Below the pieces are notes generated by a model, which was not told where the DNA came from, ran no database searches, and saw nothing but the letters and a program-made list of their open reading frames with translations. Below are positions 53,670-63,502 of a stretch of DNA of 64,000 nt, piece by piece. This stretch comes from Eubacteriales bacterium (GTDB taxonomy: Bacteria > Bacillota > Clostridia > Lachnospirales > Lachnospiraceae). The DNA lies in NCBI GenBank assembly GCA_030533405.1, contig JAUNJF010000006.1, forward strand, positions 1 through 64,000, given 5' to 3'. Each line of letters opens with the position of its first letter. Positions within the stretch are counted from its first letter, which is position 1. Made by a program: the position numbers and the translations under genes.

Positions 53670-54347
53670 ATGGGAAAGATAATAATACAGGAGGAGACGA
53701 CCAAGGATCCCATCAGCTTAATAGGAAGAGAAGCAGGCGTATGCTGGGGTGCTGATATTACAAATGCTGATAAGAATTATAAGCGTGGTATGGATTGTCT
53801 GGTGTCGGGACATGGAAGAACATGGGAATATCCACAGGTTTATATGATATTAGATGGGTATTCTGCACGTGTCATTCGAGAATTGTATACGCATATTGGT
53901 GGTGCACCAACAAGATTGCAGGCATCTACAAGATATATTAATTATCAAAAGGGATTTCCGTATGTGGTTCCACCAACCATTGCAAAGAATAAGGAAGCAA
54001 GTGAAATATATCATAAAGCGATGGATGATATTCTACATGCGATGCAAAGCCTTGAGACTTTGGAGTTGCCAAGAGAGGATATTGGAATGTTACTTCCACT
54101 TGGTATGGAGAGTAAGGTTGTCTTTCGGACAAATTTGCGTAATTTAATTGATATGTCACATCAACGGTTGTGCACAAGAGCATATTGGGAATATCGCCAG
54201 TTGATGAATGATTTAAAACAGGCATTGGCTTCGTATTCAGAAGAATGGGCATTTTTGACAGAGCATTATTTTGTTGCAAAATGTGATGAATATGGATATT
54301 GTACCGAGGCAAAGTCCTGTGGCAGAAAAGAGAAACGAGAAAAATAA
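53670..54347 (+). CDS. thyX: atypical FAD-dependent thymidylate synthase (ThyX family)
   Basis: 225 aa. ThyX makes dTMP from dUMP with methylene-THF and FAD. Family blocks: SGHGRTWEYPQVYMIL, APTRLQASTRYINYQ (the S-x-R-Y substrate loop), MLLPLGMESK and LRNLIDMSHQRLCTRAYWEYR. The RHR flavin/substrate triad usually just before the loop is not intact (THIGG instead). A Cys group near the C-terminus (CDEYGYC, SCGR) is extra. ATG at 53670 has AAAGGA upstream; the ATG at 53658 overlaps that site. It sits between a Phe T-box and pheS, 13 bp before pheS. Activity is uncertain. Confidence 0.78.
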   Translation: MGKIIIQEETTKDPISLIGREAGVCWGADITNADKNYKRGMDCLVSGHGRTWEYPQVYMILDGYSARVIRELYTHIGGAPTRLQASTRYINYQKGFPYVVPPTIAKNKEASEIYHKAMDDILHAMQSLETLELPREDIGMLLPLGMESKVVFRTNLRNLIDMSHQRLCTRAYWEYRQLMNDLKQALASYSEEWAFLTEHYFVAKCDEYGYCTEAKSCGRKEKREK

Positions 54348-54360
54348 AAGGAGATAAATC

Positions 54361-55380
54361 ATGAAAGAAAAGTTAGAAGCAATTAAGGCAGAAGCGCTTG
54401 CAAAGATTAATGAGGCAAAAGACTTAGATGCATTGAATGAGATTAAGGTTGCAGTGCTTGGCAAAAAAGGTGAATTGACTGCCGTATTAAAGAGTATGAA
54501 GGATGTAGCTCCAGAAGAGCGTCCAATGGTTGGTCAAATGGTAAATGAGGCAAGAGAGGCAATTGAGCAAAAGCTTGAAGAAGAACGTACAAAGGTTGCA
54601 AGAATGCTTCGTACAGAGAAAATGAAAAGAGAAACAATTGATGTAACATTACCGGGAAAGAAAAATATTCGTGGTCATAGACATCCAAATCAGATTGCAT
54701 TAGAGGATTTGGAACGCGTATTTATTGGTATGGGGTATGAGGTTGTGGAAGGTCCAGAAGTGGAATATGACAAATATAACTTTGAGTTGTTAAATATTCC
54801 TGCAAATCATCCAGCAAAAGATGAACAGGATACATTTTACATCAATAAAGAAATCTTACTTCGTACACAGACATCACCAGTGCAGGCACGTATTATGGAA
54901 AAGGGTAACCTCCCAATTCGTATTCTTTCTGCTGGTCGTGTATTTAGAGCAGATGAAGTGGATGCAACACATTCACCATCGTTCCATCAGGTTGAGGGAC
55001 TTGTAATTGATAAAAATATTACAATGGCTGATTTAAAGGGTACTTTAGCGCAGTTTGCGAAGGAGTTCTTTGGTGAAAAGACACAGGTGAAATTCCGTCC
55101 TCACCATTTCCCATTTACAGAGCCTTCTGCTGAGGTGGATATCACATGTTTCAAGTGTGGTGGTAAAGGATGCCGTATGTGTAAAGGAAGCGGATGGATT
55201 GAGATTTTAGGTTGTGGTATGGTTCATCCACATGTATTAGAAATGTGTGGTATCGATCCAAATGAGTATCAGGGATTTGCATTTGGTATCGGACTTGAGC
55301 GTGTAACACTTCTTAAATATGAGATTGATGATATGAGACTTCTTTATGAGAATGATGTACGTTTCTTAAATCAGTTCTAA
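54361..55380 (+). CDS. pheS: phenylalanyl-tRNA synthetase alpha subunit
   Basis: 339 aa, usual length. N-terminal coiled coil (1-90) that contacts tRNA-Phe, then class II core: motif 2 region LLRTQTSPVQARIM, FHQVEGLVID, and RPHHFPFTEPSAEVDI, motif 3 AFGIGLERVTLLKY. A CxxC...CxxC zinc-like pair (CFKCGGKGCRMCKGSGW) is present, as often in clostridial PheS. AAAAGGAG ribosome site. Forms an alpha2-beta2 enzyme with PheT; controlled by the upstream T-box. Confidence 0.97.
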   Translation: MKEKLEAIKAEALAKINEAKDLDALNEIKVAVLGKKGELTAVLKSMKDVAPEERPMVGQMVNEAREAIEQKLEEERTKVARMLRTEKMKRETIDVTLPGKKNIRGHRHPNQIALEDLERVFIGMGYEVVEGPEVEYDKYNFELLNIPANHPAKDEQDTFYINKEILLRTQTSPVQARIMEKGNLPIRILSAGRVFRADEVDATHSPSFHQVEGLVIDKNITMADLKGTLAQFAKEFFGEKTQVKFRPHHFPFTEPSAEVDITCFKCGGKGCRMCKGSGWIEILGCGMVHPHVLEMCGIDPNEYQGFAFGIGLERVTLLKYEIDDMRLLYENDVRFLNQF

Positions 55381-55484
55381 TGATGATTTGAACTAAGAAT
55401 AGAAAATAGCGGTTTCCTCTAATGAAATGGGGAGACAAAATGAATAGATAATAAAATGATGCGAATAGAGAAAGGAAGTTTATT

Positions 55485-57911
55485 ATGAATACTCCAATAT
55501 CATGGATTAAAGCGTATGTTCCAGATTTAGATGTGGATGTACAGGAATTTGTAGATTGTATGACATTATCAGGTTCTCATGTTGAGAGTTATGAGAAAAA
55601 AGATAAGAATCTTGAAAAAATTGTAGTTGGTAAAATTGAAAGCATGGAGAAACATCCAGATGCTGACAAGCTTGTCGTGTGTCAGGTAAATATTGGCGCA
55701 GAAACTGTTCAGATTGTAACAGGTGCAAAGAATGTCAAGGTTGGCGATGTGATTCCAGTTGTATTAGATGGTGGTAAGGTTGCGGCTGCACATGGCGATG
55801 ATAACGAATATCCAGATGGTATCAAGATTAAAAAAGGAAAACTTCGTGGTGTTGAGTCAAATGGTATGATGTGTGGTATTGAAGAGTTAGGCTCTTCAAG
55901 AGACTTTTATCCAGAAGCACCAGAAGACGGTGTATATGTATTTACAGAGGATTCTGGTGTAAAGCCGGGTGATGATGCAGTTAAAGCATTAGGTCTTGAC
56001 GACGTTGTTGTAGAATATGAAATTACATCAAATCGTGTAGATTGTTTTTCTATGATTGGTATGGCAAGAGAGGTTGCGGCAACTTTTGATAAGCCATTTT
56101 ATCCACCAGTTGTTGAGGTAAAGGCAAATGATAAAGATGTAAATGATTTTATTCAGGTTGAAGTAGAAGACAATGTGTTATGTACTCGTTACTGCGCAAG
56201 AGTAGTAGAGAATATCAAGATTGGACCTTCTCCAAAATGGATGCAGGATCGATTAAAGGCAATGGGCATTCGTTCGATTAACAATTTGGTTGATATCACA
56301 AACTACATTATGGAAGAGTATGGTCAGCCAATGCATGCTTACGATTTGGATACGATTGCAGGTCATAAGATTGTTGTAAAACGTGCACAGGATGGTGAAA
56401 CATTCACAACGTTAGATGGTCAGGAAAGAAATCTTGATAATGGCGTATTGATGATTTGTGATGGTGAGAAGGAAGTTGGTATCGCTGGTATTATGGGTGG
56501 AGAAAACTCTATGATTACAGACGATGTAAAGACTGTGTTGTTTGAGGCAGCATGTTTTGATGGAACCAATATCCGTTTAGCATCTAAGAGAATTGGTTTA
56601 CAGACAGATGCGTCATTCAAGTTCACAAAGGGTCTTGATCCAAACACTGCAATCGAAGCAATTAATAGAGCTTGTCAGCTTGTAGAGGAAATGGGCTGTG
56701 GTGATGTTGTAGGTGGCGTTGTAGATGTATATCCTAATCCAGTGAAGGAAAAGGTACTTCCGTTTGAGCCAGAACGTTACAATCATTTATTGGGTACAGA
56801 TATTTCAAAAGAAGATATGCTTGCATACTTCAAAAAATTGGATCTTGTTTATAATGAGGCTGATAATACATTAGTAATTCCAACATTCCGTCAGGATTTG
56901 GGTTGTGCAGCTGACCTTGCTGAGGAAGTAGCAAGATTTTATGGTTATGATAATATTCCAGTTTCATTGCCACGTGGTGAGGCTACGGTTGGTAAGAAGC
57001 CATTTAATCAGAGAGTAGAAGATATGGCAAGAGAAATTTGTGAAAGAAATGGTTTCTCTGGCGGTATGACATATTCATTTGAAAGTCCAAAGGTATTTGA
57101 TAAGTTATTGTTGGCAGAGGATGCGCCAGAGCGTCAGGCAATTGTGATTTCAAATCCACTTGGTGAAGATTTCTCAATTATGCGAACAGTTTCGTTGAAT
57201 GGTATGCTTACATCACTTGCTACAAACTATAACAGACGTAATAAAACAGCAAGACTTTATGAGTTGGGCAATATTTATGTACCAAAGGCATTACCACTTA
57301 CAGAATTACCAGAAGAAAAAATGCGTCTCACAATGGGTATGTATGGAGATGGTGATTTCTTTACATTAAAGGGTGCAGTGGAAGAGATTTTTGAAAAATT
57401 AGGATTTTCTGGACAGATTGAGTTTGCACCATGTAACGATATTCCATATTTGCACCCAGGTCGTCAGGCTCATTTACAAAAGGGTAAATTAGATATTGGA
57501 TTTATGGGACAGGTTCATCCAGAGGTTGGTGATAATTACAACATGAAGGGTGAGGCATATGTTGCTGTATTAAATATGGACGTTATTACAATGCTTGCTA
57601 ACTTTGATCGTAAGTATGAGGGTATTGCAAAATATCCAGCAAGTACAAGAGATCTTTCTATGGTAATGGATAAGAGCATTTTTGTTGGAGAAATTGAGCA
57701 TACCATTACAAAGAATGCAGGAAAGATTTTAGAGAGTGTAGAACTCTTTGACGTATATGAAGGAGAACAGGTTGGCGAAGGAAAGAAATCTGTTGCTTAT
57801 TCGTTAATCTTCCGTGCAAAAGATCGTAACCTTGAATCTGCTGAGGTAGATAAGGCAGTAGAGAAGGTTTTAGATGCACTTAAGAAGATGGGTATTGAAC
57901 TTAGAGGATAA
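55485..57911 (+). CDS. pheT: phenylalanyl-tRNA synthetase beta subunit
   Basis: 808 aa. N-terminal EMAP/tRNA-binding domain ([19 protein letters not shown]), B3/B4 editing domain ([18 protein letters not shown]), B5 region, and C-terminal anticodon-binding fold (FPAS-like [15 protein letters not shown]). GAAAGGAAG ribosome site. The 104-bp gap after pheS holds no terminator that I can see, so it stays in the T-box operon. queA starts 4 bp after the stop. Confidence 0.97.
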   Translation: MNTPISWIKAYVPDLDVDVQEFVDCMTLSGSHVESYEKKDKNLEKIVVGKIESMEKHPDADKLVVCQVNIGAETVQIVTGAKNVKVGDVIPVVLDGGKVAAAHGDDNEYPDGIKIKKGKLRGVESNGMMCGIEELGSSRDFYPEAPEDGVYVFTEDSGVKPGDDAVKALGLDDVVVEYEITSNRVDCFSMIGMAREVAATFDKPFYPPVVEVKANDKDVNDFIQVEVEDNVLCTRYCARVVENIKIGPSPKWMQDRLKAMGIRSINNLVDITNYIMEEYGQPMHAYDLDTIAGHKIVVKRAQDGETFTTLDGQERNLDNGVLMICDGEKEVGIAGIMGGENSMITDDVKTVLFEAACFDGTNIRLASKRIGLQTDASFKFTKGLDPNTAIEAINRACQLVEEMGCGDVVGGVVDVYPNPVKEKVLPFEPERYNHLLGTDISKEDMLAYFKKLDLVYNEADNTLVIPTFRQDLGCAADLAEEVARFYGYDNIPVSLPRGEATVGKKPFNQRVEDMAREICERNGFSGGMTYSFESPKVFDKLLLAEDAPERQAIVISNPLGEDFSIMRTVSLNGMLTSLATNYNRRNKTARLYELGNIYVPKALPLTELPEEKMRLTMGMYGDGDFFTLKGAVEEIFEKLGFSGQIEFAPCNDIPYLHPGRQAHLQKGKLDIGFMGQVHPEVGDNYNMKGEAYVAVLNMDVITMLANFDRKYEGIAKYPASTRDLSMVMDKSIFVGEIEHTITKNAGKILESVELFDVYEGEQVGEGKKSVAYSLIFRAKDRNLESAEVDKAVEKVLDALKKMGIELRG

Positions 57912-57915
57912 GAAT

Positions 57916-58953
57916 ATGAAATTATCAGATTTTTATTATGATTTACCAGAGGAATTGATTGCACAGGATCCACTTGAAAAGAGAAGTGACTCGCGTCTTA
58001 TGGTTGTAGGACGCGAGGACGGTGAAATTTGTCATAAACATTTTTATGATATTTTGGATTATGTAAACCAAGGAGATTGTTTGGTAATCAATGATACAAA
58101 GGTGATTCCAGCACGTCTTATGGGTGTGAAGGAAGATACAGGTGCCTCGATTGAAGTGCTTTTGTTAAAACGAAGAGAAGAAAAGGTATGGGAGACACTT
58201 GTTAAGCCTGGTAAAAAAATGAAGGTTGGAGCAAGAGTATCATTTGGTGATGGATTGCTGGTTGGTGAAGTCATTGAAATCGTGGAAGAAGGAAATCGTT
58301 TGATTCGTTTTGAATACGATGGAATTTGGGAGGAGCTGTTGGATCAGCTTGGACAAATGCCACTTCCACCTTATATTACGCATCAATTAAAGGACAGAAA
58401 TCGTTATCAGACGGTATATGCAAAACATGAAGGCTCTGCTGCCGCACCTACTGCAGGATTACATTTTACGGAGGAATTGTTGCAGAAATTACAGGATAAG
58501 GGTGTTGAGATTGCACATGTGACATTGCATGTGGGACTTGGAACATTTCGTCCTGTGAAAGTAGATAATATTTTAGAACATCATATGCATTCTGAATTTT
58601 ATATTGTAGAAGAGGAAGAAGCAGCGAAAATCAATGCTGCAAAAGCAAGAGGGAACCAGGTGATTTCTGTTGGTACAACAAGCACAAGAACGGTAGAGTC
58701 TGTTGCGGATGAAAATGGTATGGTAAAAGCAGGAACTGGATGGACAGACATTTTCATTTATCCAGGATATCAGTTTAAAGTAATTGATTCGTTGATTACG
58801 AATTTCCATTTGCCAGAATCGACATTGTTGATGCTGGTTTCAGCGCTTTCTACAAGAGAAAAAATGCTTGCGGCTTATGAAGTAGCAGTAAAGGAAAAGT
58901 ATCGTTTCTTTTCTTTTGGGGATGCGATGTTTATTCGGCATCGTAGTGAGTAA
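57916..58953 (+). CDS. queA: S-adenosylmethionine:tRNA ribosyltransferase-isomerase
   Basis: 345 aa. Makes epoxyqueuosine in tRNA from SAM. ATG at 57916 ([17 protein letters not shown]) with AGAGGATAAG upstream; the longer frame overlaps pheT. Motifs: [51 protein letters not shown], and [10 protein letters not shown]. Coupled to pheT by a 4-bp gap, so also likely downstream of the Phe T-box, though tgt, its usual partner, is not in the window. Confidence 0.97.
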   Translation: MKLSDFYYDLPEELIAQDPLEKRSDSRLMVVGREDGEICHKHFYDILDYVNQGDCLVINDTKVIPARLMGVKEDTGASIEVLLLKRREEKVWETLVKPGKKMKVGARVSFGDGLLVGEVIEIVEEGNRLIRFEYDGIWEELLDQLGQMPLPPYITHQLKDRNRYQTVYAKHEGSAAAPTAGLHFTEELLQKLQDKGVEIAHVTLHVGLGTFRPVKVDNILEHHMHSEFYIVEEEEAAKINAAKARGNQVISVGTTSTRTVESVADENGMVKAGTGWTDIFIYPGYQFKVIDSLITNFHLPESTLLMLVSALSTREKMLAAYEVAVKEKYRFFSFGDAMFIRHRSE

Positions 58954-59013
58954 TCCAAACAGAATTGTACAAGAAAAAAGACAAAAAATGGGTATCATTT
59001 TCATAAAAAGTTG

Positions 59014-59041
59014 TTGAGAAATCCACGGGAGGTTATATAAT
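59014..59041 (+). promoter_or_regulatory. promoter of pta
   Basis: TTGAGA (59014-59019), 16-bp spacer, TATAAT (59036-59041). Confidence 0.7.
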
Positions 59042-59080
59042 AGAATATAGGATAAAAAAAGAAGATGGAGGTTATTTGTA

Positions 59081-60064
59081 ATGTATGGTTTTGGTGAATT
59101 GATTGATATTTTGAAGAAGAGCCCAAAGAAAATTGTATTGACTGAGGGAACGGATTCTCGTATTTTAGAGGCATCATCAAGACTCTTAGCAAGTAATTTC
59201 TTACACCCTATATTGATTGGTAACCCACAAGAGATTTATGATGCGGCGGAAGAGTGTGGTTATAATATTCGCGGTTCGGAAATCATTGATCCTCACAATT
59301 TTCCAGAGATGGATAAAATGATTGAGTTATTCTGTGAATTGCGAAAGAGCAAGGGGATGACACCAGAAGAAGCAAAGAAATATGTATATGAGAATAATTA
59401 TTTTGGAACAATGCTTGTAAAGATGGGATATGCAGATGCGTTACTCGGTGGCGCAACCTACTCTACAGCAGATACGGTTCGTCCAGCATTGCAGCTGATT
59501 AAGACAAAGCCTGAGAATAATATCGTTTCTTCATGTTTTATTTTGGTTCGCCCTTCAGCAACAGGTGGTAATGAAGTGCTTGCAATGGGAGATTGTTCGA
59601 TTAATATTAAGCCTACAGCAGAAGAGTTGGCAGAGATTGCACAGGAAACGATTCGTTGTGCACAGCGTTTTGGTATTGAACCTAAGGTGGCATTTTTGAG
59701 CTATTCTACATTGGGCTCTGGTATGGGAGAGGATGTAGATAAGATGAATTTGGCTGCTAGATTAACCAAAGAGAAATGTCCAAACATTCCGATTGAAGGT
59801 GAGATTCAGTTCGATGCTGCCGTTTCTCCACGAGTAGCAAAGAAAAAATGTCCAGATTCAGAAGTTGGTGGACATGCGAATACATTTATTTTCCCAGATA
59901 TCAATGCAGGTAATATTGGTTATAAGATTGCACAGAGAATGGGTAATTTTGAGGCGTATGGTCCAATTTTGTTAGGTTTGAATTCGCCAATTAATGATTT
60001 GTCTCGTGGTTGTACAGCTGCCGAGGTTTACTCTATGGCAATTATTACAGCTGCATTGGCATAG
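59081..60064 (+). CDS. pta: phosphate acetyltransferase
   Basis: 327 aa, the short Pta form without the N-terminal P-loop domain. Converts acetyl-CoA and phosphate to acetyl phosphate for acetate fermentation. Motifs: LTEGTDSRILEAS, GGATYSTADTVRPALQ, FLSYSTLGSGMGEDVDKM and the C-terminal FIFPDINAGNIGYKI. TGGAGG ribosome site and its own promoter. It ends at a strong terminator; ackA, its usual neighbour, is not next to it. Confidence 0.96.
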   Translation: MYGFGELIDILKKSPKKIVLTEGTDSRILEASSRLLASNFLHPILIGNPQEIYDAAEECGYNIRGSEIIDPHNFPEMDKMIELFCELRKSKGMTPEEAKKYVYENNYFGTMLVKMGYADALLGGATYSTADTVRPALQLIKTKPENNIVSSCFILVRPSATGGNEVLAMGDCSINIKPTAEELAEIAQETIRCAQRFGIEPKVAFLSYSTLGSGMGEDVDKMNLAARLTKEKCPNIPIEGEIQFDAAVSPRVAKKKCPDSEVGGHANTFIFPDINAGNIGYKIAQRMGNFEAYGPILLGLNSPINDLSRGCTAAEVYSMAIITAALA

Positions 60065-60088
60065 AACGTAACAGGATAGATACATAAG

Positions 60089-60120
60089 GAAGGCATTACT
60101 AAAATGCCTTCTTTTCTTTT
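60089..60120 (+). terminator. terminator after pta
   Basis: GAAGGCATT (60089-60097) pairs with AATGCCTTC (60103-60111), then TTTTCTTTT. Confidence 0.92.
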
Positions 60121-60156
60121 AATTGGAAATGATTAGCAATGAAAGGAACGAAAAAG

Positions 60157-62748
60157 ATGAAACGACTTGCGGTTGGCATTTTAGCCCATGTGGATGCAGG
60201 TAAAACTACATTATCGGAAGGTTTGCTTTTTGAAGGCGGAACAATAAGAAGTATGGGTCGAGTGGACAACCAGAATGCTTTTTTGGATACGGAAGAAATA
60301 GAGCGAGCAAGAGGAATTACAGTATTCTCAAAACAGGCGGTGATAAGGCGGGACAATATGATTCTTACATTATTAGATACACCTGGTCATGTTGATTTTT
60401 CTGCCGAAATGGAACGTACACTTTGGGTAATGGATTATGCTATCCTTGTTATTAGTGGAACCGATGGAATACAGGGACATACCTATACATTGTGGAGATT
60501 GTTGCAACAATATGAGATACCAGTATTTGTTTTCATCAATAAGATGGATCGACCAGAAACCAATCGAGAGCAGTTGATGCATCAGTTACAGGAAGAATTT
60601 GGAGATGGTTGTGTAGATTTTTCAGACACAACTTGCGATGATTTTATGGAGCAGGTTGTTATGTGTGAGGAAACGTTGCTAGAAGCCTATTTGGCAGGAG
60701 AAACAGTAACGCATGAGACCATTGTGGAGTTGATTGCAAATCGAAAAGTATTTCCATGTTTCTTTGGATCGGCGCTTAAAAATGAAGGTGTGAAAGCGTT
60801 TTTGGCACAGTTTGAGAACTATACGATGGATCGGAATGCAATCAATCAGAGCAAAGAATTTGGAGCTAAAGTGTTTAAAATAGCCAGAGATGCGCAGGGA
60901 AATCGTCTTACTTATATGAAGGTGACACAGGGTGTGTTGCGAACAAAAGATGTGGTAAAAAAGTATGGCGATAATGGATTAGAGTGGGAAGAAAAGAATA
61001 ATCAAATACGCGTATATTCTGGAGAACATTATGAAATGATTCCGGAAGCGGAATGTGGTTGTGTTTGTGCTGTAACAGGACTGACGAATACAAGACCAGG
61101 GGATGGCTTGGGTGCAGAACGAAATTCCGTTATGCCATTGCTTGAGCCGGTGCTTACATATGCGGTAGAATTGCCTGAGGATATGGATGCCGCTGTTGCA
61201 TTACCGATGTTGAGACAGCTGGAAGAAGAAGAACCTGAATTGTGTGTGATATGGCAGGAACCAACGAAATCTATTCAAATTTCTCTCATGGGGGAAGTGC
61301 AGTTAGAGGTGCTTACCAAGCTGATTAGGGATCGTTTTGGGTTTGCTGTGAAGTTTGGAACAGGTGATATTGTTTATCGCGAAACCATAGCAAGTACCGT
61401 AGAAGGTGTTGGGCATTTTGAACCCCTTCGACATTATGCAGAGGTGCATGTTTTAATGGAACCAGCAGAGCCTGGAAGTGGAATCCAGCTTATGACAAAA
61501 TGTAGCGAAGATATTTTGAATAAAAACTGGCAGCGGTTGATTTTAACACATTTAGAAGAGAAGAAGCATGTAGGTGTCCTGACGGGATCACAATTGACCG
61601 ATGTTCGTATTACGGTTGTATCTGGGCGGGCACATACGAAACACACAGAAGGTGGAGATTTCAGACAGGCAACCTATCGAGCAGTCCGTCAGGGATTGAT
61701 GCAGGCAGAAAATGTCCTGTTAGAGCCATATTATGCATTTCGAATGGAGATTCCAATGGATTGTGTTGGAAGGGCTATGACAGATGTGGAAAATATGTAT
61801 GGTTCGTTTGAAGCACCCGTTATGGATGGAGAACGTGCGATATTATCGGGTTCGGCCCCTGTTGCAACGATGAGAGACTATCAGATTACGCTAAATGCCT
61901 ATACCAAAGGTATGGGAACCATTTTTTGTACATTACAGGGCTATGGACCATGTCATAATGCGAGTGATGTCATAGAACAGATGCATTATAATCCAGATGA
62001 GGATATAGAGAATCCGGCAGGTTCAGTATTTTGTTCTCATGGGGCGGGATTCATTATTCCGTGGAATCAGGTAAAGCAGTATATGCATATGCCAAGTGTT
62101 TTGGAGGACGAACACACAGAACAATCAGAAGAGGAGTGGATGGAGTCTGTGATGACGCTTGAGGAGCGAAAAGCGAGTCTCATGGATTACTCGATTGACG
62201 AAGAACAGATTCAGGCTATTTTGAATAAAACGTTTCATGCAAATGAAAATGCAAAAAAACACTGGAAAAAGACGAAAAATAAATTACCTGATATACATTA
62301 TAAAGGACAACCGAAGCCAAAAAATTCACAAAAGTATTTGATTGTGGATGGTTATAATATTGTACATGCATGGGAGGAATTAAAATGCCTGGTAAATGAT
62401 AATTTAGAAGGCGCAAGAATGCGATTGTTAGATGTGCTATCGAATTATCAGGCATTTATAAAATTCGAAACGATTGTAGTATTTGATGCATATAAGGTTA
62501 AGGGTAATTTGGGCGAAATGTTCGATTATCAAAATATTCATGTGGTATATACAAAAGAAGCAGAGACTGCTGATAGTTATATTGAGAAATTAACACACCG
62601 GATTTCGAAGGATTACCAGGTGACAGTAGCGACCTCTGACGGTCTGGTACAATTGATTACCAGAGGCAATCATTGTACCGTTTGGTCAGCAAATGATCTC
62701 CGTGAGGAAATCGAGCGCGTGAATTCGCAGATTAGAGAATTTTTATAG
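60157..62748 (+). CDS. TetM-like ribosomal GTPase fused to a Rae1/YacP NYN endoribonuclease domain
   Basis: 863 aa versus about 640 for Tet(M). ATG at 60157 (MKRLAVGILAHV) follows GAAAGGAAC; the ATG at 60139 has no ribosome site. Residues 1-690: EF-G-like GTPase of the ribosomal-protection type, with AHVDAGKTT, RGITVF, DTPGHVDF, NKMD and late LTKLIRDRFGFAVKFG. An acidic linker (640-720) leads to residues 725-863, closely matching B. subtilis Rae1 (YacP): IVDGYNIVHAWEEL, IVVFDAYKVKG, VYTKEAETADSYIEKL, VTVATSDG, keeping all four acidic NYN residues. Rae1 cuts mRNA in the ribosomal A site. I infer a ribosome-directed GTPase-nuclease; it should not be read as proof of tetracycline resistance. Confidence 0.92.
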   Translation: MKRLAVGILAHVDAGKTTLSEGLLFEGGTIRSMGRVDNQNAFLDTEEIERARGITVFSKQAVIRRDNMILTLLDTPGHVDFSAEMERTLWVMDYAILVISGTDGIQGHTYTLWRLLQQYEIPVFVFINKMDRPETNREQLMHQLQEEFGDGCVDFSDTTCDDFMEQVVMCEETLLEAYLAGETVTHETIVELIANRKVFPCFFGSALKNEGVKAFLAQFENYTMDRNAINQSKEFGAKVFKIARDAQGNRLTYMKVTQGVLRTKDVVKKYGDNGLEWEEKNNQIRVYSGEHYEMIPEAECGCVCAVTGLTNTRPGDGLGAERNSVMPLLEPVLTYAVELPEDMDAAVALPMLRQLEEEEPELCVIWQEPTKSIQISLMGEVQLEVLTKLIRDRFGFAVKFGTGDIVYRETIASTVEGVGHFEPLRHYAEVHVLMEPAEPGSGIQLMTKCSEDILNKNWQRLILTHLEEKKHVGVLTGSQLTDVRITVVSGRAHTKHTEGGDFRQATYRAVRQGLMQAENVLLEPYYAFRMEIPMDCVGRAMTDVENMYGSFEAPVMDGERAILSGSAPVATMRDYQITLNAYTKGMGTIFCTLQGYGPCHNASDVIEQMHYNPDEDIENPAGSVFCSHGAGFIIPWNQVKQYMHMPSVLEDEHTEQSEEEWMESVMTLEERKASLMDYSIDEEQIQAILNKTFHANENAKKHWKKTKNKLPDIHYKGQPKPKNSQKYLIVDGYNIVHAWEELKCLVNDNLEGARMRLLDVLSNYQAFIKFETIVVFDAYKVKGNLGEMFDYQNIHVVYTKEAETADSYIEKLTHRISKDYQVTVATSDGLVQLITRGNHCTVWSANDLREEIERVNSQIREFL

Positions 62749-62752
62749 GGAT

Positions 62753-63343
62753 TTAATCACATAGGGCGTGGTAGAGCTTTGCAATCGGCAAACCTACCAC
62801 GTTATTATAATCACCATGTATTTCTTTGATATGAATTGCGAATGGTCCCTGAATTCCGTAAGCACCAGCTTTATCAAGGGGATCGCCAGTTGCAATGTAA
62901 TCTTTGATTTCCTGGTCAGAAATCGGATAGAAGGTGACATCCGTTTTTTCATGTAAAAGAAAAGACTGTTTTTCACCGTTTTGTCGTTTGATGATTGCAA
63001 TGCCAGTGTATACCTGATGGGTTCGGTCGGAAAGCATTTTGATTATATCATATGCTTCGTGGGAATCGGCTGGTTTTCCGAGTACGTCGTTGTCGTAGTA
63101 AACGATGGTATCCGCACCAATTACAATAAAGTCTTTGCCGGTGTAATCTTTTTTGATTCGGTTATACACTTCATTTGCTTTCAGGAAAGCAAGTTCTTCT
63201 ACGATTTTTTGAGGTGCGGTTTCTGTGATTTGTTCTTCTGCTTTAGATGGGATGACTTCAAATGAGAATCCTGCCTGGTTCATCAGTTCCGTTCGTCTTG
63301 GCGAAGCAGAAGCAAGAATGATAGGGATATCTTTTTGTAACAT
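62753..63343 (-). CDS. maf: Maf/YhdE nucleotide pyrophosphatase
   Basis: 196 aa. Hydrolyses non-canonical or damaged NTPs (house-cleaning) and is linked to septum control. Start at 63343 (MLQKDIPIILAS) behind GGAGG; the longer frame to 63370 has no ribosome site. Motifs: LASASPRRTELMNQAG, VIGADTIVYYDNDVLGKP, and the C-terminal AGAYGIQGPFAIHIKEIHGDYNNVVGLP. Its stop lies only 4 bp from the stop of the convergent GTPase-nuclease gene, so the two mRNAs must overlap at the 3' ends. Confidence 0.95.
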   Translation of the reverse strand: MLQKDIPIILASASPRRTELMNQAGFSFEVIPSKAEEQITETAPQKIVEELAFLKANEVYNRIKKDYTGKDFIVIGADTIVYYDNDVLGKPADSHEAYDIIKMLSDRTHQVYTGIAIIKRQNGEKQSFLLHEKTDVTFYPISDQEIKDYIATGDPLDKAGAYGIQGPFAIHIKEIHGDYNNVVGLPIAKLYHALCD

Positions 63344-63416
63344 AAGTTGTTCCTCCTTATGGTTTAGCATAATCTATTTTATTTCTGAAAAATATTTTAA
63401 TGGAATGAAATAAGGT

Positions 63417-63445
63417 TTGCAAGGTTATCTTAACAATGGTAAAAT
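63417..63445 (+). promoter_or_regulatory. promoter of the right-edge gene
   Basis: TTGCAA (63417-63422), 17-bp spacer, TAAAAT (63440-63445). Confidence 0.65.
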
Positions 63446-63502
63446 AAATGTTCAGTGATGAAATCATATATGACGGAAGAAGAAAGTGTCGAGGATAGCG
63501 TG

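Noticed and set aside
60157-62748. Acquired tetracycline resistance gene (tetM/tetO/tetW)
   Set aside because: Base composition is like its neighbours, there are no mobile-element genes or tet leader peptide, and the sequence differs strongly from Tet(M) and carries an extra nuclease domain; a chromosomal homologue is more likely.
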